Of a stretch of DNA of 48,700 bases, positions 1 to 10,800 are shown piece after piece (position 1 is the first letter of the stretch; each line of letters opens with the position of its first letter). This DNA comes from Diplocarpon mali. Lineage: Eukaryota > Ascomycota > Leotiomycetes > Helotiales > Drepanopezizaceae. The position numbers and the translations under genes are program-made. The notes beneath the pieces were generated by a model, which saw only the letters and a program-made list of their open reading frames with translations, was not told where the DNA came from and searched no databases. The stretch is taken from NCBI GenBank assembly GCA_024741835.1, contig JAENRP010000330.1, positions 1 through 48,700 of the forward strand, given 5' to 3'.

Positions 1-1499
1 ATAATATAAAGTCTATCTTTAATTTTAGCTTTAAAGATCACTTTATAATTATTATTTATAAATTATATAAATTAATTATTAAAAACTCTTATATAATTCA
101 ACTTTATATAAATCTTGCGATTAGATAAAAGATTAATACCTAAGCTAGGTATAAGGAGAATATTTTATAAAAGGAAAGAAACGCTAGTGATATTCATCTC
201 TACTATACCTATTAAATCTATATATAACCTTCTACTACTTACCTTCATAGAGCGCCTTTTTATTTTAGTAAGCGGGCCTTTAAATAGGTAGGGTTTATTA
301 GTTATATATATTATATAACTAATATTACTATACCAGTCGGATTTAAGGATCTTATAAAGATCGGCTTTTAAAATATAAGCATCTTTATTATAATTATCGT
401 TTAAATTATTAAAAGTGGATTTAGGTTTAGATAACCTACTATTATTATTAGAGGTATCTATTAAAGTTTTAGTTAAATAGCCTTTTCCTTTGCCTTTCCT
501 TAGTAGTTGCGGCCTTCGGCGGGATAAGGGCAGTTTGCTTCTTGACTTTTGCTTTAATTGCTTCTTAATATTAAAGCTAATGATTATATTAATTAGTTGC
601 CTTCTAACTTTACAATTAGTAATATTATAAGCACTATTATAGAAGTAGCATCCCCGATGAGCTTAAGGGCTTGTCCTGCGCTTCTTCCTCTTCTCAGGCT
701 TATCGTTGCCTTATAATGCAGCATTTGCCGATTTAGAGCGTCCTTTAAGGTCTTACTTAATAGTTCGAAGGAGGTCGATCTTCTTATAGATCTTAAGGTT
801 AGGTTAGATAAGAAGAGATTGTTTTACAATAGTAAACTTAAGAGGAAGGCTATTAAGTAGGAAACTAAAAAGCTGAGTTTCCTTAAAAGTCATAGCTATC
901 TTAGGATCTATAGCTCTTACTCTCCTCCTTACTTTATATAGTATAGACTAAGCAGAGTCTATATTCATATTTATATCCTTACTATCTTTATCTTTTTTAT
1001 ATTAAAATAAAGTGATCTACTATAGCAGATGCTAGGTATTAAAGGTAGTTGTTTAAGAGTATTTTACTTTTAAAGTATCCTATCTTATCTTCGCATTATT
1101 ATAAACTTAAATAAAATCTCTATCTTTATCACTTAAACCTCTATTGATCTTAAGCTTGCATTTAGCTAAGGCTAGCTTATACTCCTTTTCCTTTTCTATA
1201 TTTAAAATCTACCTTTAGGAATCTTGGTTATTATCTACTAAGGCTCTTAGGCTAAGCTTATTTAGTATATTTAGCAAATCTTTAGCAGTTGTATTAGCTA
1301 TTGAAGTAGAAGTGGACGAATTAGTAGAGGGAGTATAGGAGGCTATTCTTACATATTTAATAAGTGTCTTTTAAATCGCTATTTCGATGCCTTTACTTTT
1401 AAAGTAAAGCTTTAAATCGTCGAACCATCGTTGCCAGTTCTTTTAAGAGAGTTAAAGGTCTCTAGGCCTAGTGTTTCGATCGGAATCAAAAGCTATTAC
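1..1499 (-). pseudogene. Copia-1 gag and protease, RIP-degraded, 3' part off-window
   Basis: One minus-strand frame can be followed from about 1499 to the window edge, broken only by TAA and TAG. Near 1440-1380 it reads NWQRWFDDLKLYFKSKGIE, the copia Gag pattern in which a conserved Trp pair precedes a helical segment. Around 650-610 is CYFYNSAYNITNC, a zinc knuckle with some Cys and His codons mutated (TGY to TAY). Near 190-100 the frame reads ILLIPSLGINLLSN, the end of a copia protease (usual form VLYVPGLGVNLLS). No ATG survives at the start, so the 5' boundary is approximate. Integrase, RT and RNase H lie outside the window. Confidence 0.85.
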
Positions 1500-1652
1500 T
1501 ATTTCAAATAGAATTGCGTTTAAAATCAAATAAATTAAATGGTTAAAGGCACTCCTCCTATCGAAAAGTTGAAATGATTAAATAGTAGGTATTATAGAAG
1601 TATTAAATAGGGAGGAAGTCCTCTTATCGAAAAGGGTTTTTTAAGCTATAAT

Positions 1653-1786
1653 GCAGGGAATCATACCTCTTATAAAATATAGTAAAGCAAGGAATCACAC
1701 CTCTTATAGTACCAAAGGGGTTATAGAGCAAGGAATCACACCTCTTATAATATAGGTTAGCTAAATAAGGAATTATACCTCCTATT
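1653..1786. repeat. Tandem 22-bp repeat, four copies, in Copia-1 leader or LTR
   Basis: A unit close to GCAAGGAATCACACCTCTTA recurs at 1653-1674, 1687-1708, 1728-1749 and, degenerate, at 1766-1786, with starts 34, 41 and 38 bases apart. It lies between Gag and the outer LTR edge of Copia-1. The two middle copies are identical and retain CA dinucleotides. The rest of 1500-1790 holds no reading frame that I recognise; a second short repeat, close to CTTATCGAAAAG, occurs at about 1560-1572 and 1622-1634. Confidence 0.8.
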
Positions 1787-1789
1787 CGC

Positions 1790-2099
1790 CGATTGCTCGC
1801 CTCTTACTATAAGTCTTATTCAACTTCCTACTAATAGTTATAGCATAAGTGCTTTCTAAAGGAAGTTAATAATCTATTATCAGTCTATCGCAGGGCTTAT
1901 AACCTATTAAGCTTAAGTAAGTCGGCGCAGTAGGTATAGGAAACTTCTAAAGGTCGATAGTCGATATATTAATAAGAGTTAAGGAAGGAAGGTTACCCCT
2001 TTCTTACCTATAGCTATATATATATCAATATCCTACTAACTAAGCAGTAGGGTCATATAACAATACATCAGAGTGATAGCTATATCACTCATCTCAACA
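1790..2099 (-). repeat. Copia-1 5' LTR, outer end firm, inner end unresolved
   Basis: The minus-strand sequence starts TGTTGAGATG at 2099, directly against Z sequence, which fixes the outer edge by comparison with the other Z copies. I could not find the matching CA end or a convincing primer-binding site, so 1790 is only a working limit; the LTR may extend to about 1570 and include the tandem repeat. A 20-bp inverted repeat (arms GAGTGATA and TATCACTC, 2071-2090) lies near the outer end. Confidence 0.55.
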
Positions 2100-5000
2100 A
2101 TAATTGATATTACCGCTAATAACGCCTTATAAGGGCTTGGCAAAATTTTTAAGATATACTAATTAATAGCAAAGGCTATATAGGTATTGAATTATTTTAC
2201 TATTTAAGAGGGTATGAAAAAGCTGTAAGGAAATAGTACGCGAGGTAGAAAATTTATAGGTTTCTCGAGTACTATTATCCATTCTGCTATTTAGATTATA
2301 AAGGATATCCCCTTTTAATATAATAATATTGCGTTGCTAGATTAAATAGTTCTAAATACCCTTAGTTTACAATAGTTATAATATAGTTTACTTATTATAA
2401 AGGAAAAGATGATATATCTTACTAAGTATACTATAAACTACTTTAATAATAAAATAGAGAGATAGGAATTCGTTGTCCTAGCTGCCCTAAAGCTGCTACC
2501 GCCTTTAGAAAAATCAAAGGATAAGTCGGATTTGACTTATAAGCCTAGCCTATAAGTTGAACTAATATATAATAGAGAAGTCCTTAAGCATAAGGTGCTT
2601 AAGATAGCTAAAGCTTAAACTACTAACTAGTATAAATCCTACTTATCCGATTCAGATAAGTTTGAATCACTATCCTTAGAAATGCCCCGAATACCTCAAA
2701 TACTAGTAGCAAATAAATCGAATTGCAAGCCTAGCCTACGGGTTAATATATATAACGATATAGACTTAGATAATAAAATATTAGATAAAGAAAATAATAC
2801 TATCTCTAATATGCTAGAGATTTTTAATAATAATAAGAAAGACGTTATTAATATTATATAATCCTTCCTTAAGGACCTATAAAAATTCGTCTTAAAATTC
2901 TATAAGTCAATAATAAAACATTTAAAGAAAGAAGGTTAGGGAGAAGTTTTATTAGCATAAGAAGGAATAGCAAGAGCTATTAAATAGATTATAAAGTTAT
3001 AGTAAAACGAATTCTCTATAGATAATATTATATAATTCTTTATCGATTATAAGAAATTGAATAGTAACTATTATATTCTTAAAGAAAAGTCAGAAGATAG
3101 CATAATTATTATCTCTATAGAATGCTATCAAGTTCCCTTTAATATTAAGATAATACTATAGTATAGCAATAGATTTAAGATTATAATAATACTAGAAATG
3201 AAAATAAGACTCTTTAAATTTATAATAGGAATGTTTAAAGACTTTAATATTAATAAACTCTACGCCCTTTATAAACGATAATATACGTAGTACTATAGGC
3301 TAGCAACAATAGGCCTTAATAATAAAGATATATCATCTAATATTTATAAATTTTATACTACTCCTAACTTAAAGCTGTTTTTACTATACCTATGGAATTT
3401 TGCAATTATAGCTACTAGCAATAGAATAGCAAGCCAGGTTAAGAAAGATATATTATTAGGTTTCGCTAAGTTTAAAGTAAAGCTTAAAGCTTTAAAATTA
3501 TTCTATAATATCGCCTAGACTTCTGCTTAATATAGTACTATACTAATTAGTAATAACCTAATATCACTCTATAGCAAAGGGTTTTTAAATATGCCCAAAT
3601 TGTTCAGCTGCGCTTTCTTAAGTACTATATGTATATATAGTCATAGTTCTTGCGCAAAGACTTCATTTTTAATATTAGTATAAGAAGAACTAGAAATGTA
3701 TAGATATTATTTTCGAGTATCTAATAAGAAATTAGCACCTTTATTTGCATTTCTCTATAATATAACTTATAGTCTAATATAACAAACTCTAAGAATATAC
3801 TATAGATTATATCTAAGTGCTATACTAACTTATTATAATTCTTTATATAAGCTAGTAATATACCCTAAGCTAGTATAGTTTATAAGGATTGACTATTATA
3901 CAAAAGTAGTTTCTATTAGAATTAATACTAATATGAGATTCGTTAGATTAACTCCTAGGCCTAGCTCGCAGGTTATTATACCTAATAATAGGACTATCGA
4001 TTACTATATAATTCCAATAGCTAAGTAGTCTATTAGACAATTTGCAATATAGGAAAAGTTGTATAAGTTATTACTCCTTATACTACTTAAGCTTAAAAAT
4101 GCTTAATAGGTCTTAATAAACCTGGCATAAAGCGCTATTTAATAAAAAGAATTAAATATTAAATAAAGAACACTTTTAAAGGAATATATTTCTAATAAGA
4201 CTGTCCTATTTTCGATATTTATAAGATAAGGTATATTCGTTAACCTTAAGTTGGAATAGGAACCTAGTAAAGGCGGTTTTTTAATAATTAGTAATAATTA
4301 TACTAAAGTAGTTGGAAATAGAGCACTTGAAAATAGCATTAACCTAGAGGATTTTATTATTGACTTTATTAATATAAAGCGATCTTAAACTATAAGATAG
4401 AATATTATAAGTAAATCTTCTACTAAGTTTCATATAACCTTTAGTATAATAAAAGGTGGCCCCCTATCGGAGGCTCTTATAAGAAAGAGACCCTAGAGCG
4501 ACCTATTAATAGTGATAACTATAAAGGATTTATTTATAAAAGATATGACTCAGCTAATAGCATATTTAAAGAAGTATAAATAAGAACTTTTCAAAGATTT
4601 TACTAATACTTAAAAGCTAGTTTAATAGCTAGAGCTACAACTGTATAAAGATAAGTTATAAATTAAGATAAGAGGCTCTAATAATAATATTAAGGCTAAT
4701 AATATAATTAATAAGACGATTCTATTTAAGAAGTATAGTACTAAGAAACCCTATGCAAAGATACCTGATATGACTCCTAGGCCTAGCCTGCAACTTAATC
4801 TAATAAAAGGCAAGGCTAAGGAAGTAGTATCTGTAGAATCTCCTGCCTCCCTCTCCTTTATTACTGATAATTCTCTTAAGGATAATAATAATAATAATAA
4901 TAATGCTATTATATAAATCTCTCTTCTTATTAGTAGAAGCTGCTAAAGCATACTAGCATCTGCCTAAACTACTAAGGCCTTTGCAATACTAAGACCTATC

Positions 5001-5108
5001 TTATTAGATACTAATAGCAATACTATAAGAAGAAGTGGTCGTTTAATAAAGAGAGTATTATCTGGCGATAGTTCTCCCTATCCTTTAAAGAGAACTAAGG
5101 AAAATTGA
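2100..5108 (+). pseudogene. Beta ORF of element Z (copy Z-a), 5'-truncated
   Basis: A long plus-strand frame interrupted almost only by TAA and TAG, ending at a TGA at 5106-5108 that is shared with Z-b and Z-c. At least one indel separates the frame near 2410 from that at the end. The C-terminus reads RRSGRLIKRVLSGDSSPYP followed by a basic tail and is preceded by an Asp/Asn run from an (AAT)n tract at about 4881-4904. Four palindromes lie inside, each read as an LTxxPSLxV-like peptide. The protein family is unknown to me; no catalytic motif, membrane segment or zinc finger is evident. See the Z-c copy for the full length and the paralogy with alpha. Confidence 0.75.
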
Positions 5109-5220
5109 TACTTAAGTTAGTTCTATTTTTAATTGTTTTTACAATTCTATAGCCTATTTATTTATTTTACTAGTTTCGTTTTCTAACGCCTAGGCCTAGC
5201 TTATAAGTAAAAAGTATATA

Positions 5221-5260
5221 AAAAAAAAAAAAAAAAACTCTTCTTTTTTTTCTTTTACCT
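5221..5260 (+). repeat. A17 tract followed by a T-rich tract, 3' UTR of Z-a
   Basis: Seventeen consecutive A residues at 5221-5237 are followed by CTCTTC and a run of T. The corresponding place in Z-b (15394-15411) and Z-c (31463-31515) is filled with N, so the assembly failed at this homopolymer in the other copies. It is internal to an LTR element and not a LINE tail, because about 180 bases of shared Z sequence and the LTR follow it. Confidence 0.85.
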
Positions 5261-5416
5261 TTAATAATAATATAGCCTTAGTTTAGGCCTTTTGATATAT
5301 TAGTTTTCTTATACTTAAGGTTTGCTAATAATTAATATACTATTGCCTTAACCTATATTATTTTATATTCTTTACTAAAAGTAGTAAGGGCTATTACTTT
5401 TATTATTTAGGATATA

Positions 5417-5662
5417 TATAAAAACCTAGGTATATATGAATCACGTAACTTAAGTCATATAATAGGGTAGGGCCGATAGGAGGATAAAAGGAGCCCCTTC
5501 TATATATAGAGATAGCGCGCAGCGCTATAAGTACTGAATATACCCTATACTTAGGACTTGTTCCTAATATCTTGTCTAAGAGAGCCTGCTTATAGTGCTT
5601 CCTCCTCTTATTTTTAGGTCTTCCCTTAGGCCTATTCTTGTATTGTCTTCCCTCAGTTTTGT
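5417..5662 (+). repeat. 3' LTR of Z-a
   Basis: Aligns over its whole length with the solo LTR at 14775-15018 and the Z-c LTRs. The start TATAAAAACC is the RIP-mutated form of TGTGGAGACC; the end is TTTTGT. A TATA-like GGATAAAAGG lies at about 5483. The flanking base resumes gypsy-3 integrase, with a possible duplication ATTAA whose partner is off-window. Confidence 0.9.
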
Positions 5663-6243
5663 ATTAAGAGAAAATGCGGAAGTTTATAAATCAATACTAA
5701 AGGGAGATTGATTAGAAACCTAGAGATATAGTCTACCTTTTAATAAAAAATCTTAAGAACTACCGCTATAATAAGAAACTGGCTAATTAATAGGATAGCC
5801 CCTTTAAGGTTCTTAAGAAGGTAGGCAATTTATATTAGATTAAGCTGCTTATAGGTTCTATAATATATAATATCTTTATACTAAAGCTATTATTTAAAGA
5901 TCTGTAGAACCCTTTGCTAAGTTAGGAATAACCTTAGCCTACTATAGAAAAGATCGCTAAGTAAGAAGAGTATAAAGTATTTAAGATATTAAGTATACGC
6001 TTATCTTAAGGGAACTTAGAGTACTAAGTCAAATGAATTAGTTATAACCTTAATTTAAGTTAGTATTATACTTTAAATTTTGCAAGATCCTTATATAAGA
6101 TTCGCGACTTTTATTAGGCTAATCTTATAAAGCTAAGACTACTTTAGAACTTATAAGCTTAACTAAAGGCTTAGGAAAGTGGTATAGATAATTATAATCA
6201 CTTAGAAGATAATAAGCTAGATGTAAAATAGGTTAGTAAATAA
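5663..6243 (+). pseudogene. gypsy-3 integrase C-terminus plus chromodomain
   Basis: The frame reads SPFKVLKKVGNLY*IKLLIG, matching the GPF.V...G...Y.L.LP core of Ty3/gypsy integrase C-termini, then EYKVFKILSIRLS*GNLEY*, the chromodomain pattern EY.VE.IL......LEYLVKW, where stars are RIP-made stops at Gln or Trp. In the living element the chromodomain would guide integration towards modified histones. The frame starts directly at the Z-a LTR edge and ends at a TAA around 6243. All damage is of RIP type apart from the insertion itself. Confidence 0.85.
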
Positions 6244-6289
6244 ATTTAAAAATATAAATAAAAAAAAAAAAGGAGAAAAATAATAAAAA

Positions 6290-7180
6290 TAGAAAAACAA
6301 TAATACTAGGCCTACGGCCTCCTCTCCTTATAACTCCTTCAATCCCTCCTCCTTTGCGCTTAAGGAGATAAGCTCTAACTCTATTCTAGAGCTAGAGCTC
6401 GGCTCTTATTTACGCTTCTGCTTAGAACAACCCTGACCTCCTCTTACTATTGCTAGTACTACCCTATTAGCTACTGCGCCTAATGCTACCCTTATTACTG
6501 CAAGCCCTCTTCCTCTTATAAAAGACTCTACTACTATAGCAGTCTGCTCTACTAATATAGTAATAGACCTTAAGAGGCCTAATATAGTTCGGCTAGATTA
6601 CTTTAACCTTGCTAGCTAGGATTTAATAAGGTCGCTGCGCTCTTATTAGAAAGTCAGCGATCGATTTAATACTAATTCGAATTTAACTTATAATAACTAT
6701 CGCTTAGACCTCCTTTAGCTAGCTTACTATAGCCTTAGTTATAAAGTAGAGCTTTGCAAGGCTAGTACGCTTAAGTTAAGAGCAGTTAATTAGAGCCTTT
6801 ATATTAGCTACTAATAGGAGGTTGATAAGGATCCAGGCGCGCTAGACCGCCTTTTAATAGAGTATCTTGCGGTTCCTTATTAAAACTGTACGCGCGTCCT
6901 TATTATTATTATTATTATCTTCCTTTTGCTATTAGGCAGCCTCCTCCTACTACTCCTTAAGGGCTGCGGATAGCGCTGCAAACTCCTCTTTAATACAAGA
7001 GAGAAGCTATAAATAAGTATTAGCGCGAATAGAACTTTAAAGTCGATTTAAAGTACTTATAAGGATGCACTCTACCTTCTGCTCCTAGTACTAGTAGCAC
7101 TTTTTACTACGTTCTGACTTAAACTCGCACTTATATATAATATTGCGCATAAGGCGCTGTACGTATTAGTAATAATAAAT
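6290..7180 (-). pseudogene. Antisense ORF in gypsy-3: Cys-rich head, coiled-coil middle
   Basis: On the minus strand a single frame of about 300 codons runs from near 7180 to 6290 with only TAA and TAG interruptions. The N-terminal part contains YKCEFKSERSKKCY*Y*EQK and then a further Cys. This resembles the Cys-rich, zinc-binding-like heads (spaced Cys pairs, then a charged helix) of many uncharacterised fungal proteins linked to LTR retrotransposons. It is followed by EEFAALSAALKE**EEAA and an Asn run, giving a probable coiled coil. It lies between pol and the polypurine tract, opposite to the element's own transcript. The family assignment is tentative. The plus strand shows only hydrophobic shadow frames here. 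The stretch 7180-7452 holds short (TAG)n and A-runs and no ORF that I support. Confidence 0.5.
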
Positions 7181-7452
7181 GTAGTAGGCTACCGTAAGGG
7201 CGCCCGATAGCAGGGGAATTAGCATTATATATATTAGATGCAATTCGACCCTGGACTAAGGTAAACTTACTTATAGTAGTTAGTAGTAGTAGTAGTAATT
7301 GTTTCTACTATTATATATTAGCCTTATACTATAGTAGTAGGAGTAGGAGACCTATGCGATTGTATATAGTTGTTGTGCTAAGGAAGGAAGATCCTGCGGG
7401 AAAAAAAAAACAAATTTGAGTATATGACGCGACTTACGCTAAATCAAATATA

Positions 7453-7466
7453 AAACGGTACCGTTT
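7453..7466. other. Perfect 14-bp palindrome upstream of gypsy-3 polypurine tract
   Basis: AAACGGTACCGTTT is exactly self-complementary and lies about 75 bases before the polypurine tract in the 3' UTR of gypsy-3. It has no CA or TG, so RIP could not touch it. Its function is unknown and it may be chance. Confidence 0.5.
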
Positions 7467-7540
7467 GTATAATAATGCACTAAGTACATTACTATACAAA
7501 AATCGTTATAACCTACTAACGCTTATAGGCAAGCGTTCTT

Positions 7541-7552
7541 AAAGGGGGAGGG
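7541..7552 (+). promoter_or_regulatory. Polypurine tract of gypsy-3
   Basis: AAAGGGGGAGGG immediately precedes the LTR, the expected place for the plus-strand DNA primer. The near-identical AAAAGGGGAGGG occurs at the same place in gypsy-2. Confidence 0.8.
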
Positions 7553-7862
7553 TAGTATAATAGCCGTACCTTTAACTAGTGCAATTACTTAAGAGTACGG
7601 CGTTTTAAGGTTTTGCAATCTCGATTCGATATAGGGTTATTTTAAATCGACCTTAAAGGTATAAAAGGATATTCTTGCATAATATTACGTAAACGGGCAA
7701 TAGAGCTTCTAGCTACTATATATATAAAGAAGAAGGGCTCTCCCCTTAGGAGGGCTCTCTAACTTCTTTATTTCTTTCGTATTAGACCTATAGAATACAC
7801 CTTTTGCACCACTTCTTGCTACTATACTTGATCTCGCTCTTCAGTGGTTCTGTGTCGTTACA
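7553..7862 (+). repeat. 3' LTR of gypsy-3
   Basis: Begins right after the polypurine tract (TAGTATAATAGCC; the exact first base is uncertain by three) and ends GTCGTTACA. A start written TGTAAT, one RIP step from TATAAT at 7556, would mirror the end GTTACA. A TATA-like GGTATAAAAGG lies near 7656. Beyond 7862 the Gag frame of gypsy-2 resumes. No second copy is in the window. Confidence 0.7.
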
Positions 7863-10800
7863 ATCTTAAAGACTTGGCCGAATGGTTTATAAACAAGGAG
7901 AACCGATAACTCTGCCTCTTACTATAATACTCTAACTGAAACGAGTATTAGGCTAAAACTTCTAACCGGCCCTCCTCTACCTCTCGATAAATGGGACCCG
8001 TATGCTATAAACGAGCCTTAAGTCGTCTTTAAAAGGAATTAAGCACTATCCCTAGACCTTTAGTACTTAGAGATAATAAACGCGCCCTTTATAACCGAAC
8101 CCTAAAGCCCGATAACACTTACTATAAGTATAGATAAAAAGGGCACTATAGCTAAGACTGCCTTAAATAATATAAGATCATGCTAGTAGAAAAAGGTTAT
8201 AATAAACTAAAGAATAATGCTAAGATAATAGACGATATAAAGGAATCGGGAAATGAATTGCTTTAGGATTTTAAGTATTACTCCTAGAGCGCAACCGATA
8301 CTAGGAATCGGTCGACCTATCTAGGCTTATTAGAGGATAGCAATTCGTAACCTAATGCCAACTCTATTAAAGAGGTCACTATACTAACCTAATAGCCCTA
8401 ATAGACTGCGGGGCCAATGCCTTAAGAATCATTAATTATAAGATACTCCCTTCTTTAACTATATAGCTAAAGCTATTGACTTACTACCTTAAGAGACCGA
8501 TCCCCTTATAAGGATTTGATAGACAACCTAGCGAGGCTATTCGATAGGTTATACAAATAGATATTACAATTAATAAATACGACTTCAAAGGATAGTTCTT
8601 CCTAGCCGCCGACTTAAGCTTATATAATATAATCTTAAGTTATAAGTGGCTAGCTAAATAAAATATAATCGTCGATTGTAAAAGGAAGAAGCTTTATTAG
8701 CCTAACGTTTATTAATTAGATCAATAGGACGCCGACTAAAGAGACTAGTAATAGCTTAATAAGACTAGTATCCTTAGACTGCCGAAAGCTCTTAAAGACC
8801 CCTTAACTAAGTCTAAGGATATGCTAATATAGAACTTTAATATACGCCTAACTAACTACAAATAATAAAGAAAGGAACTTAATATTAATACCCTTTAACT
8901 AATAAGTATAAATATATTAATAATCTTAAGGCCAGCCTTTAGAGTTAGCCTTTACTAGACTAATACCAAGATCGGGTTAGTTATATTTGCAAAACTAGAT
9001 TATCTCTTTAAAAAAAGAAATAAGAGGACCTCCTATATCCTAACTTAATATAAAGCTATTGTTCGCTATCTAAACTTAAAGATAAATAGGACCCCAATTT
9101 ATATAATAAAAGAGGAAGAACCTAATGCGCTTAGTAAGCATAACGCTCTAAGACCTTAAGAGGCCTATGAGTTATACGTTAAGTTACCACCCTTCCTTTA
9201 TAACCTAGCTATATACTTCTTTAAAAGCGCTGCGAATACGCTACCTCTATTGCAGCTAATTAATTATAAGATCGAGTTTAAAGGACTACTACTAATAATA
9301 AAAACCGCCTACTTATATAAAATAAGTGAGCCTAAACTCGAAAAGATAAGGGAATACCTTATAAATAATCTAAAGAAGGGATTTATATAACTATCTAATG
9401 CTGCTTTCTTATCGCCTATCCTATTTGTAAAGAAACCTAAAAGTAGCCTGCGGTTTTATATTAACTATTAAGAGTTAAATAGACTTATTAAAAAAGACTG
9501 ATACCTTCTCCCTTTAATTATAGAAACCCTCAACCGACTTAGGAATATAATGCTCTTTATAAAGCTTAACGTCTATTACGCGTTCTATTGCATCCTAATA
9601 GACCTTGACTTTATAATATAGGCAGCCTTTAAGACAAAGTATAGCTCCTTTAAACTAGTAGTACTCTCCTTTAAACTATATAATAGCTTAGCTACCTTTT
9701 AATAGTATATTAATATTATCTTAATAGAATACTTAAACGACTTCTACTTTATATATATTAATAATATCTTAATCTTTTCGAAAATTAAGGAAGAGCACTA
9801 ATGCTATATTAGATAGGTCTTAGATAGATTATATAAAGCTAGCCTATAGGTCGATATTAAGAAGTGCGAATTTGAAGTTATTAGTACTAGATTCCTAAGG
9901 TTTATTATTACTAATTAAAGAGTGCAGGTTGACCCTATTAAGGTTAAGGTTATTAAAGAATAGACCTTTTTATTAATAAAGAAATAAGTACAGTCGTTCT
10001 TAGGATTCTGTAACTTCTATTAGAGATTTATTAAAGCCTATAGTCGAATTGCGCGCCTCTTTAATTAGCTAACGATAAAAGAGACTAGTCTAATATTCAT
10101 TCTAACTAAGGAATAATAAGACGCATTTAAACAATTAAAGAAGCAGCTATTAAACGCGCGTACCTTATTATACTTTAAAAACTATTAATTAATAAGGATT
10201 AAGACTGACTGCTTAAACCTAGCAGTAGCTAGAGTGCTTAGCTAAAAAGATAAGGATAATAAATAATAGTACCTTATCGCCTTCTTCTTTAAAGGATTAT
10301 AAAATATAGAATCATATTATAAAATCTATAATAAAGAGATACTAGCAGTTATACTAGCTTTAAAAGAATAGGACGCAGAGTTATAAAGTATATTAAGCTT
10401 TTTAATAATTACTAATTATAAGGCTTTAGAGTACTTTAAAACTAAAAAACTCTTTAATAAATAATAAATCTAATAGATAGATATACTCTTAAGATACAAT
10501 TACTAGATTACTTATCGCTTTAAAAAGGAGAATATAATAGCTGATATACTATTATAGAAAGACGAACTTATGCTTATTTAAAAAGCTATAAGAGAAGTCG
10601 AAAGAACCCATTAGCTTCTTAACCTAGCTAGTATTATTTAAGATCGTCTTATAATAGCTCTAATCAACCCTATAGCACTTAAGAACTACTCTTCTATTAA
10701 CAATTTCCAAATAATAAAAGAAGTCTTTAACGCTAATTAGACTTATAAGTCGCTGCAATTAGAATAAGAGAAAGCTTTTAAAAAAGAGACTCCTTAGACC

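Larger units (their letters stand above)
1..2099 (-). mobile_element. Copia-1: 5' half of a Ty1/copia retrotransposon inserted in Z-a
   Basis: On the minus strand the element begins with an LTR edge reading TGTTGAGATGAG (TG at 2099) and continues through a leader, Gag, zinc knuckle and the start of the protease before leaving the window at position 1. The right edge abuts the beta ORF of Z-a exactly at 2099/2100, so Copia-1 is the innermost insertion of the left-hand nest. The 5-bp target duplication would be ATAAT at 2100-2104, but the partner lies off-window. RIP stops are frequent inside, while the outermost 60 bases keep CA and TG dinucleotides. Confidence 0.85.
2100..5662 (+). mobile_element. 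Z-a: 3' third of giant Gypsy element Z, inserted in gypsy-3
   Basis: Plus-strand sequence matching the reverse complement of 31296-34640 in the complete copy Z-c, and of 15199-15897 plus 23502-26150 in Z-b. It contains most of the beta ORF, the 3' UTR with its A-tract, and the 3' LTR ending at 5662. The left part is cut off by Copia-1. The base after the LTR resumes the gypsy-3 integrase frame, so the host element is clear. It is heavily RIP-mutated. Five of the Z palindromes are present, at 2532, 2718, 3948, 4770 and 5183. Confidence 0.9.
5663..7862 (+). mobile_element. gypsy-3: 3' end of a chromodomain Ty3/gypsy element
   Basis: Order on the plus strand: integrase C-terminus with chromodomain, an untranslated stretch that carries an antisense ORF, a polypurine tract, and the 3' LTR. 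The upstream part was displaced by the Z-a insertion and lies off-window. Its LTR ends against the Gag frame of gypsy-2, so gypsy-3 is itself an insertion in gypsy-2. Confidence 0.8.

Noticed and set aside
1653..1786. Possible CRISPR-like repeat-spacer array
   Set aside because: Only four units, uneven spacing of 12-19 bases, eukaryotic transposon context.
2532..2560. Palindromes as a pure protein repeat (LTxxPSLxV) of the beta ORF
   Set aside because: They also occur in untranslated leader and 3' UTR and in a different frame in pol.
5221..5237. Poly(A) as the tail of a LINE element
   Set aside because: Shared Z sequence and an LTR follow it, and pol is of the gypsy type.
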